From Thalassia testudinum (lineage: Eukaryota > Streptophyta > Magnoliopsida > Alismatales > Hydrocharitaceae): DNA of 64,000 nucleotides. Every line of letters starts with the position of its first letter. Within the stretch, counting starts at the first letter, position 1. The DNA is taken from assembly GCA_037157565.1 (NCBI GenBank), contig JAZHRO010000063.1:153438501-153502500 (forward strand), in the 5' to 3' direction. The notes under the pieces were generated by a model. That model ran no database searches and had not been told where the DNA came from. It saw only the letters and a list, made by a program, of their open reading frames with translations. A program made the translations under genes and the position numbers. Positions 54,421 through 64,000 of this stretch are shown piece after piece.

Positions 54421-55890
54421 TAATTCTGGCTCTTCCCAATGAAAATATCTTGCTTGAGAAATGAATCTCTTTCTTTTCTGCTCATCCCAAGATCCAGGAG
54501 TTTGTCCAGTGACCAAGTAATTTACAGTGTTTGTATACCAACGTAATGTTGGTGTTACCGCCATCAGAGTTTCATCGGGAAATGTCTCAGGAATGTCTCT
54601 AGAAAGAGAGTCATTAAGAGGAAGGCGAGGCAGGTGGTCAGCCACAACATTGTCTACTCCTTTCTTTTCACGTATTTCCAAGTCAAATTCTTGAAGGAGT
54701 AGGATCCACCTAATCAGACGTGGCTTAGAATCTTTCTTAGCAATGAGATGTTTCACTGCTGCATGATCAGTAAAAATAACCACCTTAGACCCAAGTAGAT
54801 AAGACCTAAACTTCTCCAGAGCAAAAACTGCAGCAAGTAATTCTTTTTCAGTGACGGTGTAGTTTTGCTGATTTTCGGTTAAAGTCTTGCTTGCATAATG
54901 CATCACATGAGGTCTTCCCTCAGCCCTTTGTCCAAGGAATGCTCCCACTGCATAATCCGAAGCATCACACATAAGCTCAAATGGGAGTGTCCAATCAGGA
55001 GCTTGGAGAATAGGCACAGAGATCAAGGCCTCCTTTAGGGTTTGAAAGGCCTCGGCACACTTTGAATCAAAATTGAAGGAAGATTCCTTCACCAACAAGT
55101 CACAAAGTGGCCTAGAAATCTTACTAAAATTTTTAATAAAGCGCCTATAAAAGCCATCATGGCCCAGAAAGGATCTAATCTATTTGACATTCGTAGGAAA
55201 TGTAAGTTTGGAAATAGAATCAATCTTGGCTTTATCTACTTCCAAACCTTGCTCGGATACAACATGCCCAAGTACAATTCCTTTCTGTACCATAAAGTGA
55301 CTTTTCTCCTAGCTGAGGACTAAACCAGTCTCCTTACATCGTTTCAACACATTCTCCAGGTGCAGGAGACACTGGTTGAAAGACAAGCCATAAATAGAGA
55401 AGTCATCCATAAACACTTCAACACACTCGTCAATCATGTCCAAAAAGATAGACATCATACACCGCTGGAAAGTTGCAGGGGCATTACATAATCCAAACGG
55501 CATACGCCTGAATGCAAAAGTACCGTAAGGACTCGTGAATGTCATCTTTTCCTGGTCATCAGGAAAGACTGCCACCTGATTGTACCCAGAATATCCATCG
55601 AGAAAGCAATAGTACTTATTCCCTGCCATTCTTTTGAGAATTTGATCAATAAAAGGCAAAGGAAAGTGATCCTTCTGGGTAGCGGTGTTCAGCTTGCGGT
55701 AATCAATACAGACCCTCCATCCAGTTGAGGGTCTAGTGACAACTTGTTCACCTTGGTCGTTGAGTTCCACAATAAAGCCTACCTTCTTTGGCACCACATG
55801 AATGGGATTGACCCATTTACTATCAGCAATGGGATATATGATCCCAGCGTCCAACCACTTCAGGATTTCCTTTTTTACAACCTCCCTCAT
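54421..55890 (-). pseudogene. reverse transcriptase and RNase H of I
   Basis: From 55,890: [52 protein letters not shown] and FMDDFSIYG, then a stop at ~55,306 (TAG for TGG) and another at ~55,181 (TAG for CAG). From 55,098 the frame is open: [39 protein letters not shown] (all RNase H acidic residues kept). It is one frame throughout, continuous with the integrase start. Confidence 0.9.
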
Positions 55891-55898
55891 ATTAGGGT

Positions 55899-57635
55899 TC
55901 AGACGTCTCTACATGTCCCTAAAGGCCTGATGGAATCATCAGTATAAATGTGGTGCATGCAGAGTGTAGAGTCTATACCCTTAATGTCAGTAATGCTCCA
56001 AGCAATAGCTTCCTTGTGCCTAGACAGGCATTCAATCAAGGCTCCCTCCTGTGCCTCAGATAGCACAGCTGAAATGATAACGGGGAGCGTATCATTGGCA
56101 CCTAGGAAAACATACTTGAGAGTGTCATGGAGGGGTTTCAACTCAAGGTCGGGGGCTTGTATGGTTGAGGGTTTCATAGTAGATGTCCCCATCTCAGGTA
56201 GCAAATCTACCTTCGGCGGAAATGATGGGGGAAGAGACTCAGCAGAAACTCCTGGCAATTCCTCTAGTTCTAGTATATCCCCTTCACATTCCTCCAAGAG
56301 ATGGGAATGCTCATTTAGCATGACATGCTGAAGGGGGTCATCACATAACATTGCAGGAGTTGCCTCTTCAATCAGGTCATCTATCACCTCAACTTGAGAA
56401 CAATCCTCAAGTCCGGCTTGTTTGTAAGCATCAAACACATTAAGCCGGATTTTCCTATTCCCAAAGCCCATTTTCAATGCCCCAGTATTGCAATTAATTG
56501 AAGCATGAGAAGTTGCAAGGAAGGGGCAGCCCAAAATGATGGAGGGTTTGGTTGGCTTGTTGGTAGGGTCAGTGTCCAAAACTAAGAAGTCAACGGGAAA
56601 GAAGAAATCCTCCACTCTTATGAGGACATCTTCCAAAATTCCCCGTGGTGTCTTAAGTGATCGATCAGCAACTTGAAGGATTACAGGGCTAGGCTTTAGG
56701 TTGCCTCCCCCAAGTTGTTCATATACGTAGCTCGGAAGGATGTTCACCCCCGCACCCAGATCAAGTAGAGCCTCATCAATTTGTAAGTCACCAATAACTA
56801 CAGAGATGTATGGGGCTCTTGGGTCCTTTAGTTTCAGGGGTGTGCCATGTTGAACAATTGAGCTAACAGAATTAGGCAGGACAACTTTTGATTGGACCTG
56901 TTTTCTAGATTGCCGCTTTTTCGTGCATAGGTCCTTTAAGAAGCAGGCATAAGATGGAATTTGCCTGATAGCTTCAAGCAAAGGCAGGTTAATCTGCACT
57001 TGCTTGAAAGTTTCCATAATCTCATCCGTCTTATCTTTGTCTCCAGATGAGCCAGCAGAAGTCCCAGAGGTGGATAAGCGCTCTGGAAAAGGCACTCTCG
57101 ATCTCTGGGTGGAAGGGTTGTCATGTCGAGTAAGGGGTGGAACAGGGGCAACTTCTTCCGGTGAGGTGATTTCAAGAGGAGAAGATTTGGGCAAGTCTTC
57201 TCCGGTGGGGGTGAAAGTCGGGGTGGATGGTTTTCTAGGGGGTGAGACTATAGGAGCATCGGGTTTGGAAATTTCTTTCCCACTCCTCAGAATAGCCACC
57301 GCCTGAGCATGCTCCCTAAAGACAATCCCTTTTCCTTTAGGATTTTCCTTAGCAGCACTGGGGAGCTTCCCAGTCTCCCTCTGTCTAGCGGCCTCAACAA
57401 GGTGTCCAATTTGTGATTTCATCTCATGTATAGCCTTGTCATGAGATTGGATGATGGTGCTTTGACTTTCTTGCATAGTTTTCAACATCGCCTTCAATTC
57501 ATCCATCTCAGAGGTTTTAGGTTGGGCAATGGTCTGAGGTTGGTTCATTTGATGGTTTTGAAGGGATTGTGGTTTGTAATTCCCTGAATTTGAGACATTC
57601 CTTATCTCCATGAAAAGTTTGGGTGGTTCCTCCAT
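55899..57635 (-). pseudogene. gag C-terminus, protease and linker of I
   Basis: 578 open codons: coiled EMDELKAMLKTMQES, Pro/Ser-rich linker, KQVQINLPLLEAIRQIPSYA, protease DLGAGVNILP (~56,757), FFFPVDFLVLD, SIILGCPFLA (F has GRPFL), then the linker into reverse transcriptase. Frameshifts separate it from gag (near 57,610) and from reverse transcriptase (near 55,895). It is more intact than in F. Confidence 0.9.
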
Positions 57636-58666
57636 CCCTCATTATAAGTGTTGGAGAAAGGGTCATTACGAGGTCTTGGATGGAACCCTTGAGCGGCGTT
57701 CAAATCCGCTTGTACAAGCTCAGGGAATTGGGAGGCCAAGTGGCAATCCACAGTGGCGTGTGTATTGCCTTGACAAATTAAGCATTCAGAAGCTTGGGAT
57801 GTGGAGGTGTTAGGTACGAATGAACTCGGGTTTGACATAAGCCTTTCCATGTTTTGATTCAATAATTGAATCTGATAGGCTAAATTCTGGGTGTCCCTTG
57901 CCTCATTTGCCTCCAACTTTCTTTGCATGAGAGTAGGCTTTCTATCCATGTAGGCAGAATTCAAGTGAATAGAATTCTCACTCAAAGTATCAAATAAGTT
58001 CCAAGCTTCATCCTCAGTCTTAGATAGAAAGGTTCCTGCATAGGCACCATCCACAGTTTTCCTATGCGAATCATTAAGTTCGGTGTAGAACCTTTCAACC
58101 AGTTGCCATTTAGGCACCTGGTGATGTGGGCAAAGTCTCAGCAAGTCGTTAAAGCGCTCCCACGCATCATGGAATGCTTCCTCATCCTTTTGAACAAAAC
58201 TCATAATTTCCCTCCTAAAGTGATTTGTTTTGCTCATGGGGAAGTACTTCTTCAAAAACTCTTTCTTCAGGGCATCCCAAGTATTTATATTATCAAGGGT
58301 GTGATACCAGTACTTGGCTTTGTCCTTTAGGGAGAAGGGAAAGAGGGTCCGCATTTGAGCGTCATCAGTAACGCCCTGCAGCTTCACCATGGAACAGACC
58401 TCGGTGAATTCCTCAATATGCCTGTAAGGGTCTTCCCTAGTAGTACCATAAAAGGAGGGTAGCAAGGATATGGTACTACTTTTGATCTCATACGGATTGT
58501 CCCCTCTAGGTCTATGTAGTGCAAGGCCAGCTTGATTGGTTGGGATGAAATATTCCTTAAGGCTCCTTTGACTGGCCATTTCTACCCTTGGAAGGTCTCT
58601 TCTTAGGATTCTTTCAGGTTCAGGATCAAATACAAATTGTCTCCTAAGAGAACGCCTACCAAGCAT
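57602..58666 (-). CDS. gag of I, 354 codons open
   Basis: ATG at 58,666 (MLGRRSLRRQFVFD), acceptor-like TTTGTAG just before it. Capsid-like domain LLPSFYGTTREDPYRHIEEF, LFPFSLKDKAKYWYHTL, FLKKYFPMSKTNHFRRE, ERFNDLLRLCPHHQVPKWQL, then the CCHC zinc knuckle CLICQGNTHATVDC. No stop occurs before a frameshift near 57,610, so a truncated Gag could still be made. Gag would assemble particles and bind RNA. Confidence 0.85.
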   Translation of the reverse strand: MLGRRSLRRQFVFDPEPERILRRDLPRVEMASQRSLKEYFIPTNQAGLALHRPRGDNPYEIKSSTISLLPSFYGTTREDPYRHIEEFTEVCSMVKLQGVTDDAQMRTLFPFSLKDKAKYWYHTLDNINTWDALKKEFLKKYFPMSKTNHFRREIMSFVQKDEEAFHDAWERFNDLLRLCPHHQVPKWQLVERFYTELNDSHRKTVDGAYAGTFLSKTEDEAWNLFDTLSENSIHLNSAYMDRKPTLMQRKLEANEARDTQNLAYQIQLLNQNMERLMSNPSSFVPNTSTSQASECLICQGNTHATVDCHLASQFPELVQADLNAAQGFHPRPRNDPFSNTYNEGWRNHPNFSWR

Positions 58667-59063
58667 GCACTACAAACACAATTCAAAAGGACTTGTTTGG
58701 TCTTTACAGATTTAGGCTTTTGACTTTAGTTCAAATTGTAGGTGACAAAACAAGTTGCCCAATCAATTACACGCCTATTGTCAACCTTCGAAATGCCTAA
58801 AAAGACCTAGTTGGAGCTTAGGTATTCTTTCTTAAATCTCAAATGGTCAAGTAAATCCAAAGACGGAAGATCGAGGGATGCAAGTAGGCCTAAGCATTCC
58901 TTTGAAGCTGTGCTTTCGCGGTGCTTCTCAACTACCCCCAAAAATCCGTGACAGGGTATCCTCCTCTTTGGATTTACAAAACCTTTAATCTCAAGTTCCG
59001 AACACTTCAGAATCCAACAGTAGGAGGGCTCTTGTCCTAGTCGTTTCAAGACTTAGGAGTGTC
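58667..59063 (-). other. leader of I, 3' part
   Basis: Matches F's leader up to 59,063, where J begins. It contains the 80-codon open frame (59,049-58,807) also found in F. The two copies differ at 10 sites, 7 of which change the amino acid. Confidence 0.7.
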
Positions 59064-61768
59064 TGTTCACGGGCGTTTCGTGCGGATTTAAAGCGTATTA
59101 TGTTGTAGTATAACCGACAAAACGTTCGAACAAATACAAAGTTTTTATTACTCGAAGACCGGAGTATCCGAGGTCGAACACAGGGAGCAAATGGAACTTA
59201 CCACTAAATCAAAATGTAATTGAACACTCTAATTTACTCAAAATATCAATTCAGGTATGAATGTATGCGATTAAAAGGAGTTAGGGCAAAAAAATATGAA
59301 ATTGGACGTCTGATCTTGTGATCAGACGTCTTAAAAGCATTTCTCCTTTTCTTCTTGATTATTCTTCTTCTTCTTCTGCTGCAGTCTTTGCTCTTTCTTT
59401 TCTTCTTCTGATCTCTGCAAAGTCTTCACTTGGCTTCTCTGTGCCTTTGCTTCTGGCTTGCTCTTTTCTTTCTTCCCCTGCGAAGGCTTCTTTCTTGCTT
59501 CTTCTTCTCTGCCTTTTTTCTTCCTCTTCTATTCTTCTCTGCCGTTCCTTCTTCTCTCTTTCTTTTCCTTCTCGCGGCCAAGTCCTTCTCCTCCTGCGTT
59601 CAGCCTGCCTGCACAGGAGCAAAACCTAACCCTTCTCCCTCTACCCGCGCATCTCTCTCTCTCAAGCAATTCACTCAAACCGCTCTCCCAGAGCCACAGC
59701 CATAATCGGGTCGGATCGTACCCGGGACCAGGCGCACCTGCAGGTGTGTGATGCGCGAGGAGTGCGTAGGTCTAGGTCGGGTCGGATCCGCCAGGTCCGC
59801 GTGGTCAGGCCGCGGACGAGGCGGGTGGGGTCAGTGAGGGACCTCACCCCTGTGCTTACTGAGGCGATAAGAGTAAAACGCAAAAACAACTTATATGGTA
59901 CCTGACGGTTGCAATCCCACGATGTGGGACTATCTGGTCTCGCCTTCATGCGCGCCTGCAGAAGCCTCGTCGTGCGATTGCCCCGCAGCTGCTGGCTCTG
60001 CTAGCGCTCCTTGGCTGGACTCGTTCACCTCGCGACACTCGCGCTAGTATGCAGCACCTGTAGCCTGGAAGATCGGGTGCCTGGAGCTTCGTGGGAGCTT
60101 CATCAGAGGTCGTCCATGGCGGTAGCGGCTCGAACCCTGTCATACACAAAACGCGCCTCTCGGCCCAATCAGAATAGCTAGAGACCTTCGCCGTGGCACG
60201 GCGAAGGCGGTGGGCAGTGCTGCAGGCCGCAGGTCGGCCTAGGCGTGCGTGCCTAGGTCAACCTATGGCCGGAGATGGTGGGTTGGTTGGGGGGTGATTG
60301 TGGAGGGCTGGAGTGGCAGTGGTAGGGTGGAGTGTGTTCCTGGAGGTGAGGTGGAGCTTTCGAGGTGGTTGGCGAGCCGTGTGGAGGGCTGGAGTGGTGT
60401 GGGCGGCCCGCCGGAGTGTGGTCGGAGGCGAAGACGATGGAGGTGGTTAGCGTCTGTCGAGGGTCGATCAAGGGAGATAACAGGGGGAAAAGAGAGAGGA
60501 GAGGATGGAGAGGAGTTCTAACCTAACTGTAAGGACGAAAGGGGACGGAGGGCGAACAGCAGTACCTGCTGTCGCTGGAGAAGATGACGCCCAGTGGGGG
60601 AGGACGACGGCGACGACGGGGCTGAGGCGGCGTGCGCTGGTACTGCGCGACGCGGAGGAAGGTCAGGAAGTTAACTCTGCCACTGGTTTTGTGGCAGAGC
60701 GAAGAGGGAGGGGAGGGGGCCTCGCCGGAGCCTGCTGGGAGTTTGGCCGGGCAGGAGGAGAGGAATTGGGGGTGGAACCTCGGCCAAACCAAGCTCAGCC
60801 TCTTCGGCCGGAGTTGTGGGTTCTTATATAGGCGCTGGACTTGGTGTGCAGGGCGTGAAGGGCACGTAATTGCCTGAGGTTGGTCGCCGGAGATGGAAAG
60901 GAGTTAGGATACCCAAATCTCTCGTGCGTTCGCACGAGAGATTGGGTTCACACCAGGGATCGATATCGGTCTTACATGGAAGGCAATTCTTCAGAGAATT
61001 CTCCTTCCATTTCTGGGAGGGAATCTCTGAGGGATTAGAGAGCAATCCCTCTCCGAACCTCGCCGGAGCTCGGTTCTGCCCTAGCAATGGCGGCAGGACC
61101 GGTTTGCAAAGGAGGCGAAGAACCTAGGGGGTTCTCTGCAACGGTATTCAAAAGATAGGGACCAATTTGTGATTTGGGTGTACTAAATTGCAAAGTAGGT
61201 CAAGATGACCTCTCCTTAGGTCCAAATTTTGGTATAAACCTAATTTGGACCTAAGGAATCCAATGGAGAAGTTAGATTTCAGGTTTGACCTCGTTTGACT
61301 GGATATTTTGCGTAAAAACCTAAATTAGGTTAATTGAAGAGCTAGGACCCTAATCTAGGTCAAACTAGGTTCCAAAGGCCAAATTAAGTGTTCTAAACCC
61401 TAGAGTATGTTTTTCCATGATTTGTAGAGGGTTTACTTGCTTTTTGTTCTGACCGGAACCTTGTTAATTTAAGCGGGTCTGTTTTAGGGTTACCAAGTGT
61501 CTTTTAGTTCTTAGATTGCACATGAACCCATTTCTGATTGACTCAACCCACTTTTTATCTCATTTAGACCATTTGACCTATGTTTTGCCTCTGAGAAATC
61601 CCGTTTATCTACTGCAATGGTAAAATTGCAGTTTTAACCTTTATTTCATGTTTTCTTCTCAGAGCACTTGTTCCTTCAGTTAGGCCTTCTTCTAGGTTAT
61701 GTAGGAGCTTTTATCTTCTTTATTGGGTCAAAATGAGCTAGTTATGGCTCATGATGAGGCTCTCATCA
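59064..61768 (-). repeat. 3' LTR of J
   Basis: Minus strand: it begins TGATGAGAGCC and ends CCGTGAACA. TATA box at 60,830-60,823. It holds the snRNA-type pair (59,931-59,891), a CTCCCTGTGTTCGACC block near 59,190, and a perfect 11-bp hairpin (59,305-59,315/59,320-59,330, GACGTCTGATC). CT-rich (59,330-59,700) and GC-rich (59,950-60,850) stretches give long spurious frames. Confidence 0.88.
59891..59931 (-). promoter_or_regulatory. snRNA-type promoter pair in LTR of J
   Basis: Minus strand AGTCCCACATCG (59,931-59,920), a perfect upstream sequence element, then 23 bp, then ATATAA (59,896-59,891). The downstream sequence CTTATCGCCTC, then TAAGCAC, then GGTGAGGTCC is also kept in B. Confidence 0.65.
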
Positions 61769-61806
61769 TACCCCCATGCCTAGCTTTTGCTAGTCCCTTA
61801 GCAAAA
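61769..61806 (-). promoter_or_regulatory. polypurine tract and hairpin of J
   Basis: Minus strand GCTAGGCATGGGGGTA abuts the LTR. It is preceded by the hairpin TTTTGCTAAG, GGA, CTAGCAAAA, with one bulged A relative to G and I. Confidence 0.85.
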
Positions 61807-63140
61807 TTTCAAAGTTTTAACTTCCGTTCTAGACCCTGAATGTTGTCAACAATGATAAGTGCTTCTCCTTTTCTTTTGTGATTAGGTGGGAATGCCGACA
61901 ATAGGCCTAGAGGTACTCAAGTACCAACCAAAATCTGGACCTGTTCCGCTTTAGCCTCAGTCTTCTGCAAAGGTTTCTACGGCCCACAGAACCTAACCTA
62001 GGGTTTGTTGGACTCCGCGGTTAAAGCACCCGTGCTTGAGATATTTTTAGCCTAAGTTCAGTTTGCAGTGCGTTTTTTGTAAGAGAGAGATAGAAGATTT
62101 ATTTGTTTGGAGAGCTTTTCTCTCTCTTTTCTTTTTTTATTTCTAGCTTCGGATTAGCTTCTCAACACGGTCTGTATCGGATTCCTCGTCCCCATCATCA
62201 ATCCTCAAAGGTCCCTGGCTTTCGAGATTTCGAGATAATCCCGCCCATGGCAACCCCCGGAACCCTGGCTTTCGAGATTTCGAGATAATCCCGCCCGTGG
62301 CGTTCCGTGGCCGAATTCAGACCCTGGCGATTGACATTTCGTGATAATGCCACCCATGGTGTCTGAACCAGCAGAGTGCTTACATGCCTCCAGTAGGACA
62401 TTTAAATATCCTAAGAGACAAACACCGAGGAGACGATATGTTGTTACGCATCTTCGAGGGGAATTTCCCGCCTCTCCGCGCTGGGAACTCGTCCGAATCA
62501 ATTTGTGTTGATTGACCGCTCCTAATCTAGGTGACTTTTTCAGAACATTAAACGCTTTTCGCGTGATTTGGATGTTTTATGCGCACTGAACCAGACTGTG
62601 TGTGAATTTGGGGTGCTTAGGTTACCGAATCCCGCAAACCGGAGGTCAGTTAACGAGGCTGAATACTTCCTAAGCCTTAGACCTAATACTCAAGCTTCGC
62701 ATTTTCCTCAACCTCTTGAGGATTATCCAGATTTTAACGGATACGTGAATTTTTAAGCTAAAGATACTAGCCCAAAAGGCCTAAGACCAGCGTTCCCACT
62801 AATCTCTTGTTATGTTTCCTTAGCACTTTTTCTTTTCTTTTTCTTGACTCGGTCTAGAACTTCAGTTAACCCCTTAATCTTTTACTAATGACTTTTTCTT
62901 TTTCTTTTCCTTTTGTGCTCCTTTCTTCATTTTTGCTCTTTTTCTCCTCCTTATGATTATATGGCTCACAACATTTCCTCCCTCCCCATTTTTTTTTTTT
63001 GTTCTTTTTCGTAATTTTTCAATTTTTTGTGTTTTTGACATATGTGAATTTTTTGTGAGAATCCTTCTGATTTTTTTCTTGGTTTTGTATGTATGCACTT
63101 TATCACCCCCCCATGCCTAAGTTTTGCAATGTCCTCATTG
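61807..63140 (-). other. 3' untranslated region of J with repeated motif
   Basis: Three copies of a motif: two share 34 identical bases (62,213-62,246 and 62,273-62,306; minus strand GGCGGGATTATCTCGAAATC then TCGAAAGCCAGGG), and a third is diverged (62,321-62,359). Period 60 bp. Nearby segments (AGTGCTTACATGCC, CTAAGAGACAAACACCGAGG) also match F. At 63,140-63,105 lie the hairpin CAATG-AGGA-CATTG and a purine tract. Confidence 0.7.
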
Positions 63141-64000
63141 TAAACAGAGGGTGGGAATTAGTGTTGAGGTTAGGGGCTTAGAACAGGATATATCGGGTGG
63201 GTGAATGGGTCGGGAATGAGTGATGCGAATGATTTTAAGCTCTGATACGTGTACCAGAGGTGGGATCAACTGTCTAAGGCTGAACTCAAGGTGCAATAGA
63301 CGTGGAGTACAGACGGCTAATCAGACGGGTCTCTATTTTTGAGATGACGGGTTGCCTCCCGTTAAGCGCTAAATTTAATGCCTTCAGCCGAGCGAAAAAT
63401 GGGGTGGAGAGGGAGTGGTCAAATCAATGGAGTTTTGGAAAACAAGCACCTTGATTAAGAGCCTGGTTGGTCCAACCAGGTACTTGTTCAAATCAGTGGG
63501 CTGATGATGCAGCCCAAACCCAATAAGTCTGGTGGGTTGATAGATGTAGATTAGCAGATGTGGGACCCACCAAATGCAGTGATGTTCTGATAGATATGGA
63601 AGTGAAAACTCGAGTTCGGGCTCAGTCGAATCAGCCTGGTGGGGGTAGGGTTCCGAAAAATAATCAATGTAAGGTGTGGAATCCCTACAGGGACGGTCAA
63701 AGGATGGAGGCTCCTGATTTGTGGTCTGATCAGTGTCCGATACCCGTTATAGATATGGAGTTCAATCATCTGCAATCGGCTCAGTGAGAGGTGAATTAGA
63801 ATAGAAATTGAGTCCGGTTGCGGGTCGGGGTGGGTAACGGGTTTTGATTGGTTCTGTATCTGTGGAGCAGGTGGCTTCAAAGAAGATTGACATGTTATAA
63901 TCAGGAGGTAGATTTTCTCCGATGTTATGGTCAGACTCGAGATCGTTGGAGAGTTTGCGAAAATCAAAGTTTGAATGAGATTCTAGATCATGAGTTCCAC
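63141..64000 (-). pseudogene. possible decayed ORF of J
   Basis: One minus frame reads with few stops from the window edge to about 63,400: FDFRKLSNDLES, GENLPPDYNMSIF, then PSFDRPCRDSTPYIDYFSE, YPHQADSTEPELEF. It is rich in acidic residues, Pro and Tyr, like G's unrecognised protein. I cannot align it convincingly. No known domain. Confidence 0.3.

Larger units (their letters stand above)
50380..59063 (-). mobile_element. element I: Athila-like gypsy retrotransposon of the F family, inverted, split by J
   Basis: Minus-strand element with its 3' LTR at 50,380-52,035, polypurine tract, 3' untranslated region, integrase, RNase H, reverse transcriptase, protease, gag and part of the leader. J interrupts the leader at 59,064, so the primer site and 5' LTR lie outside. 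It is very close to F in every region. The candidate left target duplication is ATGGA (50,375-50,379). It is dead through stops and frameshifts, but gag and protease are nearly intact. Confidence 0.93.
59064..64000 (-). mobile_element. element J: LTR retrotransposon of the B/C family, inverted, right end outside
   Basis: 3' LTR 59,064-61,768, then polypurine tract and at least 2.2 kb of interior on the minus strand. The LTR is homologous to B and C (2.63 and 2.79 kb; here 2,705 bp). No integrase is visible in the 2.2 kb seen, whereas F has its pol stop 1.2 kb from the LTR. J is therefore either gag/pol-less or has an extra 3' ORF. Candidate left duplication GTGTC (59,059-59,063). Confidence 0.85.

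Noticed and set aside
59318..59751. Ser/Leu/Phe-rich frames in J's LTR that resemble membrane segments
   Set aside because: They arise from CT-rich simple sequence; frames are open in several phases.
1..64000. CRISPR arrays, bacterial operons, rRNA genes, phage attachment sites
   Set aside because: None seen; repeats are transposon-derived and the sequence is eukaryotic.

Overview
This is nuclear DNA of a flowering plant. The window holds almost only plant transposable elements: one RTE-type LINE and at least nine Ty3/gypsy LTR elements or solo LTRs of the non-chromovirus Ogre/Tat/Athila group, recognised by a tRNA-Asp-type primer site, a DLG protease, an integrase without chromodomain and long LTRs. 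The species cannot be read from the sequence. The only host-type coding sequence I can support is a two-exon MYB/SANT-like domain on the minus strand at 10.2-10.6 kb.

Layout: 0.6-3.8 kb, a decayed RTE LINE with an 81-bp in-frame tandem repeat at its 5' end. 3.8-12.4 kb, low-copy-looking sequence with the MYB/SANT exons, a ~120-bp degenerate tandem array and small remnants. From 12.4 kb to the right edge, one nest of LTR retrotransposons. I name them A-J; E is not used. A (plus, from ~12,416) is the host. Its pol is broken by solo LTR B (18,196-20,824), by solo LTR C (21,695-26,677, itself split by solo LTR D at 22,569-24,758) and by element H (from 27,234). H's 5' LTR is split by full-length F (27,653-46,783), and F's gag is split by minus-strand element G (30,829-38,586). 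H's 3' LTR is split by minus-strand element I (from 50,380), and I's leader is split by minus-strand element J (from 59,064). The right ends of A, H, I and J lie outside the window. Target-site duplications seen on both sides: B GGTAC, C CAGAG, D GATAT, F CGTGG, G CATAT.

F and I are gag-pol elements of one family. Both are dead through stops and frameshifts, and most stops are C-to-T or G-to-A changes. G and H form a second family that lacks gag and pol but carries an unrecognised ORF rich in Tyr, Pro and Ser. Their leader, primer site and LTR resemble those of A, so A's family is the likely helper. B, C and J form a third family; D is a fourth.

The strongest unusual signals are cis-elements. 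The B/C/J LTRs contain an snRNA-type upstream sequence element followed 23-25 bp later by a TATA-like box. The G/H LTRs, and probably A's, contain a tRNA-like fold with A-box and B-box. A, G and H share a leader with splice signals around a small exon and a ~1.0-kb intron that ends just before the first ORF. F, G, I and J share a hairpin beside the polypurine tract and a second hairpin plus purine tract further inside. F, I and J also share a repeated 3' untranslated motif. Solo LTR D has ten perfect hairpins stacked upstream of its TATA box.
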